A stretch of 64,000 nucleotides of DNA. Source: Novosphingobium sp. MW5. GTDB lineage: Bacteria; Pseudomonadota; Alphaproteobacteria; Sphingomonadales; Sphingomonadaceae. Where the stretch lies: assembly GCA_025938935.1 (NCBI GenBank), contig JAPCWB010000001.1:2728001-2792000 (forward strand). Direction: 5' to 3'. Positions 1 to 10,210 of this stretch are shown in pieces. Under the pieces are notes generated by a model. The model ran no database searches. It was given only the letters and a program-made list of their open reading frames with translations, and was not told where the DNA came from. Numbering within the stretch: position 1 is the stretch's first letter; every line of letters starts with the position of its first letter. Both the position numbers and the translations under genes were made by a program.

Positions 1-1
1 T

Positions 2-1069
2 GAGCTGGACACCATACCGATCGCCTTCCTTGTCGATGTCGGGTCCGGGCAGGTGCTCTATTCGAAGGAGCCGGACCGCCGCTTCCTGCCCGCCTCGATC
101 ACCAAGGTGATGACGCTCTACACCGCGTTCGACTTGCTGAAGACCGGCCACCTCAAGCCCGAACAGCCCATGGTGATGAGCCCCGAGGCCTACCGCAAGT
201 GGCACAATGTCGGCACTTCGCTCGAGCTGGACCTGACCAAGCAGGCGACGGTGGAAACGCTTGTCCTCGCCATCGCCAATGTCTCGGCCAACGATGCATC
301 GGTGGTGTTGGGTGAGGGCGCGGCAGGCACCGTCGACAACTGGATCACGCTGATGAACGCCAATGCCCGCAAGCTGGGCATGACGGGCAGCCATTTCGGC
401 ACGCCCAACGGCTGGATGGACGAGGGCGAGACCTATGTCACCGCGCGGGATCTTGTCACGCTGGCAACGGCCATGGTCTCGGCCTATCCAGACCTCTACA
501 AGCACTATGTCGGCCACGCCTCGCTGCAATGGGATGATCGCAGCAAGCGCAACCACGATCCGCTGATCGGCAAGCTGCGCGGCGCGGACGGAATCAAGAC
601 CGGGTTCACCAACCGGGCCGGCTATGGCTATCTTGGCTCGGCCGAGCGTGACGGGCGGCGGCTGGTCATGGTCGTGGCCGGGGTCGATCGCGGCAAGGAA
701 CGCGACAAGGCCGCCGCCGCGCTGATGGAATGGGGCTTCTCGGCCTTCTCGAACCGTCCGATCTTCGCCCCCGGAGCGCAAGTCGGGGAAGTGCGGGTGC
801 AGGGCGGCGAGGCGCTTCATGTTCCGGTGGTCGCCCCGGCGGCCTTTGGCATCACCATTCCGCGCGACGCAGGTAGCGACGTGAAGGTGCGGATCGTCTA
901 TGAAGGCCCGGTCCAGGCTCCGGTGGCAAAGGGAAGCATGATCGCCGCGCTCGAAATCGATACCGGCAAGGGTGAGCCGCACCGCGTGCCGCTGTTCGCG
1001 GGTGCGGACGTGGCCCCGGCAGGCTGGCTCGCCCGCCTGCGCAACGGCGTGGTGAGTCCCTTCCTGTGA
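2..1069 (+). CDS. D-alanyl-D-alanine carboxypeptidase, PBP5/DacA type (5' end outside window)
   Basis: Penicillin-binding protein of the S11 serine peptidase family, which trims the terminal D-Ala of peptidoglycan pentapeptides in the periplasm. The frame is open from the window edge, so the signal peptide and true start are missing; the GTG at 53 lies inside the conserved core and is not the start. The active-site triad motifs are present in order: SITK within PASITKVMT, SAN within NVSANDAS, and KTG within GIKTGFTNRAG. A C-terminal beta domain follows and ends near FL. The stop overlaps the tmk start in GTGA, so the two are probably co-transcribed. Confidence 0.93.
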   Translation, partial: ELDTIPIAFLVDVGSGQVLYSKEPDRRFLPASITKVMTLYTAFDLLKTGHLKPEQPMVMSPEAYRKWHNVGTSLELDLTKQATVETLVLAIANVSANDASVVLGEGAAGTVDNWITLMNANARKLGMTGSHFGTPNGWMDEGETYVTARDLVTLATAMVSAYPDLYKHYVGHASLQWDDRSKRNHDPLIGKLRGADGIKTGFTNRAGYGYLGSAERDGRRLVMVVAGVDRGKERDKAAAALMEWGFSAFSNRPIFAPGAQVGEVRVQGGEALHVPVVAPAAFGITIPRDAGSDVKVRIVYEGPVQAPVAKGSMIAALEIDTGKGEPHRVPLFAGADVAPAGWLARLRNGVVSPFL

Positions 1070-1693
1070 CACGCGGCCGCTTCATCGCGCTGGAAGGCGG
1101 GGAAGGGGCGGGCAAGAGCACCCAGGCCCGGCTATTGGCCGAGGCGCTGCGGGCACGCGGAATTGAGGTTGTTACCACCCGCGAACCCGGCGGGACCGCG
1201 GGCGCGGAGGCCATCCGCGCGCTCCTTTTAGGACTGGACGGCGAAGGCTGGCACCCGCGCGCCGAGGCGCTGCTGTTCGCCGCCGCCCGGTCCGACCATG
1301 TCGAACGCCTGATCCTGCCAGCCGTGGAGCGCGGTGCATGGGTGATCTGTGACCGCTTTGTCGATTCGAGCCGCGCCTATCAGGGCGGCGGCGGGGGACT
1401 CTCGGACGCGGATGTGATGGAACTTCACCGCATCGGCAGCCGGGGCCTGCTCCCTGATCCTGACCCTGCTGATCGAGGTCAGCCCCGAAGTCGCCGCCGA
1501 GCGCCTTTCCGCGCGCGATGGAGACATGTCCGACCGGATCGGCGGCCGCCCGGCAGACTTTCACGCCCGCGTCGCCGCCGCCTTCGCGCGCTTTGCCGAT
1601 GAGCAGCCGGAACGCTTCGCCCGCATCGACGGAAATGGCGATGCCGAAAAAACGCATCGTGCGATCCTTTCCGCCATCGAGGCGCTGGCATGA
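1066..1693 (+). CDS. tmk: Thymidylate kinase, interrupted by one frameshift
   Basis: dTMP kinase, converting dTMP to dTDP for DNA synthesis. It starts with GTG at 1066, overlapping the previous stop. The P-loop GGEGAGKST is at residues 11-19 and the DRF motif is in VICDRFVDSSRAYQG. The first frame runs correctly to GLLPD (about 1458). The rest of the protein (LTLLIEVSPEVAAERL to SAIEALA, stop 1691-1693) lies one frame on, so one extra base, probably a C near 1459-1460, breaks the gene. Corrected length is about 208 residues, normal for the family. Tmk is essential, so a sequencing error is much more likely than a real mutation. The end overlaps holB in ATGA. Confidence 0.93.
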
Positions 1694-2649
1694 CCCTTAT
1701 CGGCCATGACGAGGCCTGGCGCGAGTGGCGGCAGGCCATGGCGGGGGACCGTATGCATCACGCGTGGATGCTCGTCGGCCCCAAGGGCACCGGCAAGGGC
1801 CTCTTCGCCCGCGCCGCGGCGGCAGAACTGGTGGCGGAACCCGGCGTGCCGCAACCTGATGCCGAGCATCACCCGGATATCTTGATTCCCGAGCATCCCC
1901 CGGAAAAGGGCGAGGAAAAGAAGGCCGAGGCGGGCGATCCCGACGTCAAGCGCAAGCGCTCGATCCCGGTTGAGGAAGTGCGCAACCTCCAACGCCGACT
2001 GACCACGCGCCCGACGCTCGGCAGTCGCCGCGCGGTGATTTTCGATCCGGCGGACGATCTCGAACGCGCCGCCTCGAACGCCCTGCTCAAGAGCTTGGAA
2101 GAGCCTCCAGCGGGGACTTTTTCCTTCTTGTGACTCACCGCCCTGCGCGCCTCTTGCCGACAATCCGCTCACGGTGCCGCATCTTGCGTTTCCCGGCGCT
2201 GGGTGACGCTGACATGGAGCGAATACTCGCGGCAGAAGCGCCCGAGGCTGATGCTGCCACCCGCGGCGCCGCCATCGCCGCCGCGCAGGGCTCGCCGGGA
2301 GCGGCACTTGGCTTCGTTGACCAGGACCTCGCCCCGCTGCACCGAGATCATGGGGCGGCTGGTGCAGGAAGGCGATGAGCACTTTGCCCTGCGTGGGGAA
2401 TTCTCCGCCGTGCTGGGAGCCGGGCCGGATCGCGAGCGGCAAATTGCCACGCTCGACCTTGCCCGCGCCGTGCTTACCGGCGTTCTGCGCGGAGCAAGCC
2501 CGATGCAGCAGGCGCGCGTGATCGATGCACATAGCGAGCTTTCGCGCCTCACCGCCCAGGTTCCGACCCACAATTTCGACCCCGGCCTGCTCGCCATGGA
2601 AATTGGCGGGTTGCTGGCCTCGGCGGCCATGCCTAGAGAGGCTGCCTGA
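1690..2649 (+). CDS. holB: DNA polymerase III delta' subunit, interrupted by two frameshifts
   Basis: Clamp-loader subunit delta' of the AAA+ family; it helps load the beta clamp. ATG at 1690 overlaps the tmk stop. A nucleotide-binding-type loop GPKGTGKG is near residue 30, followed by ALLKSLEEPP and the clamp-loader SRC motif in TIRSRCRILRF. The frame breaks twice. One T is missing from the T5 run near 2117-2121, after which reading resumes at VTHRPARLLP. One base is extra near 2340, after which IMGRLVQEGDEHFA continues to the stop at 2647-2649. The corrected protein is about 320 residues, normal for delta'. It sits between tmk and metG, as is common in alphaproteobacteria. Confidence 0.9.
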
Positions 2650-2678
2650 CCTCTGGCAGCGAAAGTGTCCCACCGGCC

Positions 2679-4239
2679 ATGGCCGAACCCTTCTACATTA
2701 CCACCGCGATTTCCTATCCCAACGGCAAGCCGCATATCGGCCATGCCTATGAGGCCATCGCTGCCGACGTCATCGCCCGCCACCAGCGGCTGCGGGGCCG
2801 CGACGTGCGTTTTCAGACGGGGACCGACGAACACGGCCTGAAGATGGCACAGAAGGCGCGCGAACTGGACACGACGCCGCAAGCGCTCTGCGATGAAATG
2901 TCACAGTATTTCATCGATATGTGCGGCGCTCTGAATGTCAGTTATGACGTCTTTATGCGCACCACCGAACCGCGCCATCACACGGCCAGCCAGGAACTGT
3001 GGCGCCGGATGGAGGCCAACGGCGACCTCTACCTCGACCGCTACGAAGGCTGGTACTCGATCCGCGACGAGGCCTACTACGACGAGAGCGAGCTGACCGC
3101 TGGGGAAGGGGGGCAGAAGCTCTCGCCACAGGGTACACCGGTGGAATGGACGGTCGAGGAAAGCTGGTTCTTCCGCCTGTCGAAATACGCCGAGCCGCTT
3201 CTGGCGCTCTACCGCGACCATCCGGAATTCCTGCAGCCTGACAGCCGCCGCAACGAAGTTCTCCGCTTCGTCGAGGGCGGCCTGCGCGATCTCTCCGTCT
3301 CGCGCACCAGTTTCGATTGGGGCGTCAAGGTGCCCGGCAGCGACAACCATGTCATGTACGTCTGGGTCGATGCCCTGACCAACTATCTGACCGGCCTAGG
3401 TTTTCCGGAAGAGACGCCTGAGTTCGCCAGATGGTGGCCAGCGGACTTGCACCTGATCGGCAAGGACATCGTCCGCTTCCATACCGTGTACTGGCCCGCC
3501 TTCCTGATGAGCGCGAAATTGCCGCTTCCCAAGCAGGTTTTCGGCCACGGATTCCTGCTTAACCGCGGGCAGAAGGAATCGAAGTCGCTCGGCAATGTCA
3601 CCGATCCGGTGGAACTGGCGGAGAAGTTCGGCGTCGATGCCTTGCGCTATTTCCTGATGCGCGAAGTGGCCTTCGGGCAGGACGGATCCTACTCGACCGA
3701 GGCCATCGTCACCCGCTGTAATGCGGAGTTGGCAAATTCCTTCGGCAATCTGGCGCAGCGCAGCCTGTCGATGATCTTCAAGAACCTCGACGGCAAGCTG
3801 GCGGCATTCAAGACAACCGATGCCGATGCGACCTTGCTCGCGACCGTTGCCGCAGCCTGTCGCAGCGAATTGCCGGACGCATTCGACAGGCTCGATTTCA
3901 CCGCCGGTCTCGACGCGTGGATGCGCGCAGTTTTCGCCTGCAACCAGTATGTCGATGAACAGGCTCCCTGGACCCTCAAGAAGACCGATCCCGAGCGGAT
4001 GGCCCAAGTGCTGCAGACGCTGTTCGTCGCGGTACGCAGCACTGGCCATTGCCGTGCGCTCGCTGGTGCCTGCGTCCGCCGACCGACTGCTCGACCAGAT
4101 GGGCATTCCCGCCGGAGAGCGGGACTACGCGGCGCTGTCCGATGCCGGCTGGTTCGACCGCCTAGTGGAAAGCGGCTTCACGCTCGAGCAGCCTGTGGGC
4201 GTGTTCCCACGCCTCGAAATGCCGACTGAAGACGCCTGA
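2679..4239 (+). CDS. metG: Methionyl-tRNA synthetase, interrupted by one frameshift
   Basis: Class I aminoacyl-tRNA synthetase that charges tRNA-Met. The HIGH motif is at residues 19-22 (KPHIGHAYE); the KMSKS loop appears as KESKS in GQKESKSLGN near residue 300. The zinc-knuckle cysteines of the long MetG form are absent, so this is the shorter type. The main frame is good to QTLFVAVR; then one extra base near 4035-4039 shifts reading, and the C-terminal anticodon-binding segment (ALAIAVRSLVPASADRLLD to PTEDA, stop 4237-4239) continues in the next frame. Corrected length is about 519 residues. The stop overlaps the tatD start in TGATG. Confidence 0.94.
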
Positions 4240-5015
4240 TGCTGATCGATTCGCACTGCCATCTCAATTACAAGGGCCTCGTCGAGGAGCAGCGGGCGGT
4301 GCTGGCGCGCGCGCGCGCGGCCGGGGTTACCGGATTCCTCAACATCTCGACGCGGCAGCGCGAATGGGCGGACATCATCGGCCTTGCCGAGCGTGAGAGC
4401 GACGTCTGGGCCAGCGTCGGCATCCACCCGCACGAAGCGGATGCTCATGCCGATCTCGGCGAAGCGGCACTGCTCGAAGCGGCCGCTCATCCGCGTGTGA
4501 TCGCCATCGGCGAGACCGGGCTCGACTACTATTACGATCATTCCGACCGGCAGACCCAGCAAGCGCTGTTCCGCACGCACATCGCCGTGTCACGTGCGAC
4601 TGGATTGCCCCTCATCGTTCATACCCGCGATGCTGAGGAGGATACCGCCGCGATCCTGTCCGAAGAAATGGGGAAGGGGGCCTTCCCCGCACTGATCCAT
4701 TGCTTCACCGCTTCGGCCGATTTCGGACGGAAAATGGTCGATCTGGGCCTGACGATATCGCTCTCTGGTATCGTCACCTTCAAGAATGCGCAGGACCTGC
4801 AAGCCGTGGCCGCTGAGGTGCCGGAGGACCGCTTGCTGGTGGAAACCGATGCGCCCTTCCTCGCGCCGGTGCCGCATCGCGGAAAGACCTGCGAGCCAGC
4901 CTTTGTGGCCGATACGGCGCGTTTTGTTGCTGGATTGCGCGGCGTTTCGGAAGAAGATCTGCACGCCGTGACAAGCCGCAACTTCTTCAGGCTGTTCACG
5001 AAAGCAGCGGCGTGA
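4239..5015 (+). CDS. tatD: TatD-family metal-dependent hydrolase / DNase
   Basis: Amidohydrolase-fold protein of the TatD family (3'-5' exonuclease or deoxyribonuclease activity in characterised members). Metal ligands are visible: HCH at residues 6-8, the glutamate in GETGLDYYY, histidines in LIVHTRD and LIHCF, and the aspartate in VETDAPFLAP. At 258 residues it has the family's usual length. The start codon overlaps the metG stop (TGATG) and the end overlaps the next gene in GTGA, so it belongs to the tmk-holB-metG-tatD run, a conserved arrangement. The physiological substrate cannot be read from the sequence. Confidence 0.92.
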   Translation: MLIDSHCHLNYKGLVEEQRAVLARARAAGVTGFLNISTRQREWADIIGLAERESDVWASVGIHPHEADAHADLGEAALLEAAAHPRVIAIGETGLDYYYDHSDRQTQQALFRTHIAVSRATGLPLIVHTRDAEEDTAAILSEEMGKGAFPALIHCFTASADFGRKMVDLGLTISLSGIVTFKNAQDLQAVAAEVPEDRLLVETDAPFLAPVPHRGKTCEPAFVADTARFVAGLRGVSEEDLHAVTSRNFFRLFTKAAA

Positions 5016-5779
5016 AGGCGGTAATCCTCGGTTCGGGCACCTCAACAGGAGTGCCGCGTGTCGGCAACGACTGGGGCGATTGCGATCCGGAGGAGCCGCG
5101 CAACCGCCGCCTGCGCGCCTCGATCCTGGTCGAAAGCGACGACGGCTCGCGGCTGCTGGTCGATACATCGACAGACCTGCGCGCCCAGCTCCTCGCCAAC
5201 GATATCGACCGCATTGACGGCGTGTTCTGGACCCACGAGCACGCCGATCACTGCCACGGCATCGATGACCTGCGGGTCCTGCGCTACGGCCGCGGCGGAC
5301 CGCTGCTGGGCTATGCGCACAGCGATGTCGTCCGCATATTGCGCCAGCGTTTCGGCTATGCCTTTGCCGGGCAGCACGGCTATCCCACCATCATCTCGCT
5401 CGACAGTCTCGACCGGCTGCGGATCTGCGCCGGGATCGGTGTGGCCAGTGTCCAGATGCCGCACGGGCCCGGTGAGACTACGGGATTTCGCTTTGATAGT
5501 GACGGCAAGACAATCGTTTACGCAACAGACTTCAGTGCAATTACGAAGGAAATGCTCGATCTGTTCTACGGCTGCGACGTGCTGATCGTCGATTGCCTGC
5601 GCCGTGAGCCGCATCCGACACATTGCCATCTCGAGATGGCGATCGAACTGGCGAATGCGACGCGCGCGAAAAAGGCCGTCCTGACACATCTGGACAAGTC
5701 GATGGATTATGCGACGCTTAGCCGCGAGGTTCCGGAGCATGTGTTGGTCGGATATGACGGCATGGAGGTTGTGGCGTGA
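5012..5779 (+). CDS. MBL-fold metallo-hydrolase, PhnP-like
   Basis: Metallo-beta-lactamase-fold phosphodiesterase-like protein of 255 residues. The dinuclear metal site is in THEHADHCHGIDDLR, with further ligands in a TDFSAI segment and LTHLDKSMDY. The N-terminus GSGTSTGVPRVG is typical of the PhnP-like subfamily, whose founding member hydrolyses cyclic ribose phosphates. No phosphonate-degradation genes are nearby, and the usual position after metG-tatD in alphaproteobacteria suggests a general housekeeping role instead. GTG start at 5012 overlaps tatD; the stop overlaps the next small gene in GTGA. Confidence 0.85.
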   Translation: MKAVILGSGTSTGVPRVGNDWGDCDPEEPRNRRLRASILVESDDGSRLLVDTSTDLRAQLLANDIDRIDGVFWTHEHADHCHGIDDLRVLRYGRGGPLLGYAHSDVVRILRQRFGYAFAGQHGYPTIISLDSLDRLRICAGIGVASVQMPHGPGETTGFRFDSDGKTIVYATDFSAITKEMLDLFYGCDVLIVDCLRREPHPTHCHLEMAIELANATRAKKAVLTHLDKSMDYATLSREVPEHVLVGYDGMEVVA

Positions 5780-5952
5780 CCATCGATATTCTGGTCATGC
5801 TGGCCGCATTGACGGCATGTGCTTTCCTGGCGTGGCGATCATATCGCAGCTACGGAAAGTCCGGGCGCGAGACCGCCATCATGGCGGCAGCGTGGGTGGG
5901 CATTTTCGTCACGCTGGCGCTCCTGCTCAATGCCTTGGGAACGGGGGAATGA
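5776..5952 (+). CDS. Small two-helix membrane protein, 58 residues
   Basis: A short gene easily missed by size cut-offs. It starts with GTG at 5776, overlapping the hydrolase stop in GTGA, and ends with TGA at 5950-5952. It begins MTIDILVMLAALTACAFLAW, giving a first hydrophobic helix; a basic stretch RSYRSYGKSGRE follows, then a second helix around AAAWVGIFVTLALLLNALG. Two membrane segments with a short positive loop between them are predicted. No function is recognised. The tight overlap with its neighbour and the coherent membrane topology support it as a real gene. Confidence 0.72.
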   Translation: MTIDILVMLAALTACAFLAWRSYRSYGKSGRETAIMAAAWVGIFVTLALLLNALGTGE

Positions 5953-5978
5953 GCAATAGCTCCGCTCCACCATTTAAC

Positions 5979-5992
5979 ATAATATATATTAT
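5979..5992. promoter_or_regulatory. AT-only perfect palindrome before mazG
   Basis: A 14-base perfect palindrome, ATAATATATATTAT, lies 9 bases before the mazG ATG in an otherwise GC-rich region. No Shine-Dalgarno sequence precedes that ATG. The site contains -10-like hexamers, so it may be the mazG promoter giving a very short or leaderless transcript, or a repressor site. The palindrome is directly visible; its function is inferred. Confidence 0.4.
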
Positions 5993-6001
5993 CAATCTAA
6001 T

Positions 6002-6772
6002 ATGTCCGACGCATTGAACCGCCTCCTCTCGATCATGGCGCGCCTGCGCGACCCGCAGGACGGCTGTGAATGGGACGTTGCACAAACGTTTGCCACGATC
6101 GCGCCCTATACCATCGAGGAAGCCTACGAGGTCGCTGATGCGATCCAGCGCGACGATATGGACGCGCTGAAAGACGAACTTGGCGATCTCTTGCTCCAGG
6201 TCGTCTTCCACGCCCGCATCGCAGAAGAAGCAGGACATTTCGGTTTCACCGACGTGGCCCATGCAATAAGCGACAAAATGCACGCGCGCCATCCGCATGT
6301 GTTCGGCGACCAGCCAGATCTCGGCCAATCGCGCGAAGTCCGCTGGGAGACACTGAAGGCTGAGGAGCGTGCCGCCAAGGGCGCAAGCTCTGCGCTCGAT
6401 GGCGTTGCAATCGCGCTGCCAGCGCTGATGCGCGCGGAAAAATTGCAGAAGCGCGCTGCCCGTGTCGGCTTTGACTGGCCAGATGCGTCAATTCCGGCAG
6501 AAAAGGTGCGCGAGGAAATGGCCGAGCTCGCCGAAGCGCGCGATGCGGAACATGTGGCAGAGGAAGCCGGCGACCTGCTGTTCGCGGCGGTGAACCTTGT
6601 CCGCAAGCACGGCATTGCACCCGAAGACGCGCTTCGCTCGGCCAACATCAAGTTCGAACGCCGTTTCCGCCAGATGGAAGCCCTTGCCGCAGAGCGTGGA
6701 CAGGATTTCGCCGCGCTCAGCCTCGACGAGCAGGAAGAGCTCTGGCAGGCGGCAAAAGCCTCAGAGGCGTGA
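6002..6772 (+). CDS. mazG: Nucleoside triphosphate pyrophosphohydrolase
   Basis: MazG hydrolyses (d)NTPs to monophosphates and pyrophosphate, as house-cleaning and to moderate alarmone levels. At 256 residues it has the two-domain E. coli-type length. Domain 1 carries the metal-binding EEAYEVADAI and ELGDLLLQVVFH motifs (EExxE and ExxD, residues 40-70); domain 2 repeats the pattern in EEMAELAEA and EEAGDLLFAAVNLVRKHG. The ATG at 6002 has no good ribosome-binding site and follows an AT-rich palindrome, so it may have its own promoter. Its end overlaps the opposing hflX end by 12 bases. Confidence 0.95.
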   Translation: MSDALNRLLSIMARLRDPQDGCEWDVAQTFATIAPYTIEEAYEVADAIQRDDMDALKDELGDLLLQVVFHARIAEEAGHFGFTDVAHAISDKMHARHPHVFGDQPDLGQSREVRWETLKAEERAAKGASSALDGVAIALPALMRAEKLQKRAARVGFDWPDASIPAEKVREEMAELAEARDAEHVAEEAGDLLFAAVNLVRKHGIAPEDALRSANIKFERRFRQMEALAAERGQDFAALSLDEQEELWQAAKASEA

Positions 6773-8086
6773 ATAGCGCCCGAATTCGCGCGGGGTCAGG
6801 CGCACGGTGAGCCGCCGCTGCGGCCCCTGCTCCCCTTCCCCTGCTTCCTCATCGGACACGACTTCGCCATGCGCGTGCAACCGGGCGATACGCTGGCCGT
6901 CACCGGCAGGAAGCAGGAACGAATAGCTCTGCGCTTCGGCTGTGAGCATGTGTCCGAGTACGCTTAAAAGTTCATCGCAATTATGGCCAGTAAGCGCTGA
7001 TAATGTAACGATTTTCTCATCCTTGCGCCGCGCACGTTCTTCGTCGAGATCGGCCATCTGGTCAGGATCGAGCAAGTCCCACTTGTTCCACACTTCGACC
7101 ATGGGGACCCGGCGCACATGGTCCTCTTCGGCATCGATGAGGCCAAGGTCGGCGAGCACTTGCAGCACCTGCGCCTTCTGCGCGCTGGTGTCCGGATTGG
7201 CGATGTCGCGCACATGGACGATCACGTCCGCCGCCGTCACTTCTTCCAGTGTCGCGCGGAAAGCCGCGACCAGCTGGGTGGGCAGGTCGGAAATGAAGCC
7301 GACCGTGTCCGAAAGAATGGCCTTTTCCACCCCCGGCAATCGGATCGCGCGCATGGTTGGGTCGAGCGTGGCGAAGAGCAGGTCTTCCGCCATGACGTCG
7401 GCCCCGGTCAGCCGGTTGAACAGTGTGGACTTGCCGGCGTTGGTATAGCCGACCAGCGCCACGACCGGCCAGGGCGCCTTCCCTCGCCGAGACCGATGCA
7501 AGCCGCGGGTCCGGCGCACTTGCTCCAGTTCACGGCGGAGGCGTGCCATCCGGTCACGGATCATGCGTCGGTCGGATTCGATCTGCGTTTCACCTGGTCC
7601 GCCGAGGAAGCCGAAGCCGCCGCGCTGACGCTCAAGGTGAGTCCAACTGCGCACCAGCCGGCCCGCCTGGTAATCGAGGTGCGCCAGTTCGACCTGCAGG
7701 CGCCCTTCGGCCGTCCGTGCGCGTTCGCCAAAGATTTCGAGGATCAAGCCGGTGCGGTCGATCACCTTGCGCTTGAGCTTTTCCTCAAGGTTGCGCTGCT
7801 GAATGGCGGTCAGCGCGCCGTCGACGACGACGAGCTCGGCCTCACCCAAGGTGCAGGCCGTGGCAATGTTCTGGATCTGGCCTTCACCGAAGAGCGTACC
7901 CGCCTTCGGCTCGCGCACCGGGATGATGACTCCTTCGACCACCTCGAGGCCAATCGCAAGCGCCAGCCCCTTGGCTTCTTCTAGCCGAGGGTCGCCATCA
8001 CCGCCCTTCCCCCGGATCACCGGACATACGACGACAGCCCGCGCCCCGCGGGCTACTTCGCCGACGAGATCGTCATCCTGGTTCAG
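6761..8086 (-). CDS. hflX: Ribosome-associated GTPase HflX
   Basis: Obg-HflX GTPase that binds the 50S subunit and rescues stalled ribosomes. An N-terminal HflX domain is followed by the glycine-rich linker [17 protein letters not shown], then the G domain with G1 [10 protein letters not shown]3 [10 protein letters not shown] and G4 NKWD. The first in-frame GTG is at 8020, but the family-typical N-terminus ([16 protein letters not shown]) is encoded upstream of it. The only plausible initiator before that is a CTG at 8086-8084, which overlaps the hfq stop as CTGA and would give [11 protein letters not shown] and 441 residues. I chose that start; a base-call error in an original ATG or GTG is possible. 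Co-transcribed with hfq. Confidence 0.9.
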   Translation of the reverse strand: MNQDDDLVGEVARGARAVVVCPVIRGKGGDGDPRLEEAKGLALAIGLEVVEGVIIPVREPKAGTLFGEGQIQNIATACTLGEAELVVVDGALTAIQQRNLEEKLKRKVIDRTGLILEIFGERARTAEGRLQVELAHLDYQAGRLVRSWTHLERQRGGFGFLGGPGETQIESDRRMIRDRMARLRRELEQVRRTRGLHRSRRGKAPWPVVALVGYTNAGKSTLFNRLTGADVMAEDLLFATLDPTMRAIRLPGVEKAILSDTVGFISDLPTQLVAAFRATLEEVTAADVIVHVRDIANPDTSAQKAQVLQVLADLGLIDAEEDHVRRVPMVEVWNKWDLLDPDQMADLDEERARRKDEKIVTLSALTGHNCDELLSVLGHMLTAEAQSYSFLLPAGDGQRIARLHAHGEVVSDEEAGEGEQGPQRRLTVRLTPREFGRYSRL

Positions 8087-8646
8087 GCGTCGTCCTCGTC
8101 TTCCTCGCCATGGAGGTCGACCGGCGTCACAGGCTGGATCGTGGACACCGCATGCTTGTAGGCAAGCTGCACATAGCCTTCGCGTTCAAGCAGCATGCAG
8201 AACAGGTCATAAGCGGCGACGCGGCCCTGCAGCATCACGCCGTTGACGAGGAACATCGTCACCTGCACGCCTGCCGCGCGGATCGAGGCCAGGAAGACGT
8301 CCTGCAGCAGGCGCTGCTTGCGGTTGCCCTCGGCGCTGGAGAACTGCCGCGCATCGACCGGGCTGCTCGGCATGATCGTGCTGATTGCGTGCTTGTAGAC
8401 CAGCTGCGAGGCACCATCACGGCGCAGCAGGATCGAAAAGTTATCGAACCAGGTGACGATGCCCTGCAGCTTGACACCCTTGACGAGGAACATCGTCACC
8501 GGGGTCTTGTTCTTGCGCAGCAGGTTGAGAAACTGGTCCTGAAGATTGGGGCTGCCTTTCCCTCCCGAAGTGGCAGGCAGGTCATGCTCGGCTTCCGGGG
8601 CAGCCGCCTTGGGGCGCGCCGTGAGCGTCTTGGTCGTTCCGGGCAT
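8083..8646 (-). CDS. hfq: Tandem-domain Hfq RNA chaperone (two Sm domains in one chain)
   Basis: 187 residues instead of about 80. The N-terminal 33 residues are low-complexity. Domain 1 (about 34-97) is a canonical Hfq: [24 protein letters not shown] and the Sm2 signature YKHAISTI. A second, more diverged copy (about 112-176) reads [25 protein letters not shown] and YKHAVSTI. An acidic tail EEDEDD follows. Canonical Hfq is a hexamer of single domains; here three chains could form the same ring (inference). The ATG at 8646 has a GAAGGAA ribosome-binding site. It is separated from ntrX by a terminator and overlaps hflX. Confidence 0.93.
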   Translation of the reverse strand: MPGTTKTLTARPKAAAPEAEHDLPATSGGKGSPNLQDQFLNLLRKNKTPVTMFLVKGVKLQGIVTWFDNFSILLRRDGASQLVYKHAISTIMPSSPVDARQFSSAEGNRKQRLLQDVFLASIRAAGVQVTMFLVNGVMLQGRVAAYDLFCMLLEREGYVQLAYKHAVSTIQPVTPVDLHGEEDEDDA

Positions 8647-8776
8647 TCATCATTTCCTTCTATTTTGGCGGCCGCTTTGACGGTCCGCGATCTGGCCGAA
8701 CATCCGCCTGCGAAGCGGGTAGGACAGCCGTTTGGTTGGAGAATTCTACTATCCTGAATGCTGAAGGTAAATCCGG

Positions 8777-8805
8777 AAAATAGCGGGATTATTACACAAA
8801 TCCCG
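8777..8805 (-). terminator. Rho-independent terminator after ntrX
   Basis: Directly after the ntrX stop on the minus strand, CGGGATT (8805-8799) pairs with AATCCCG (8790-8784) across an 8-base loop, followed by CTATTTT. It should separate ntrYX transcription from hfq-hflX, implying that hfq has its own promoter in the remaining 130 bases. Confidence 0.65.
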
Positions 8806-10194
<1,389 letters not shown>

Positions 10195-10210
10195 AGAGTT
10201 CCTCTTGCCT

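Noticed and set aside
4302..4325. Run of alternating GC in tatD
   Set aside because: It encodes Ala-Arg-Ala-Arg-Ala in a normal TatD helix and is ordinary for this base composition.
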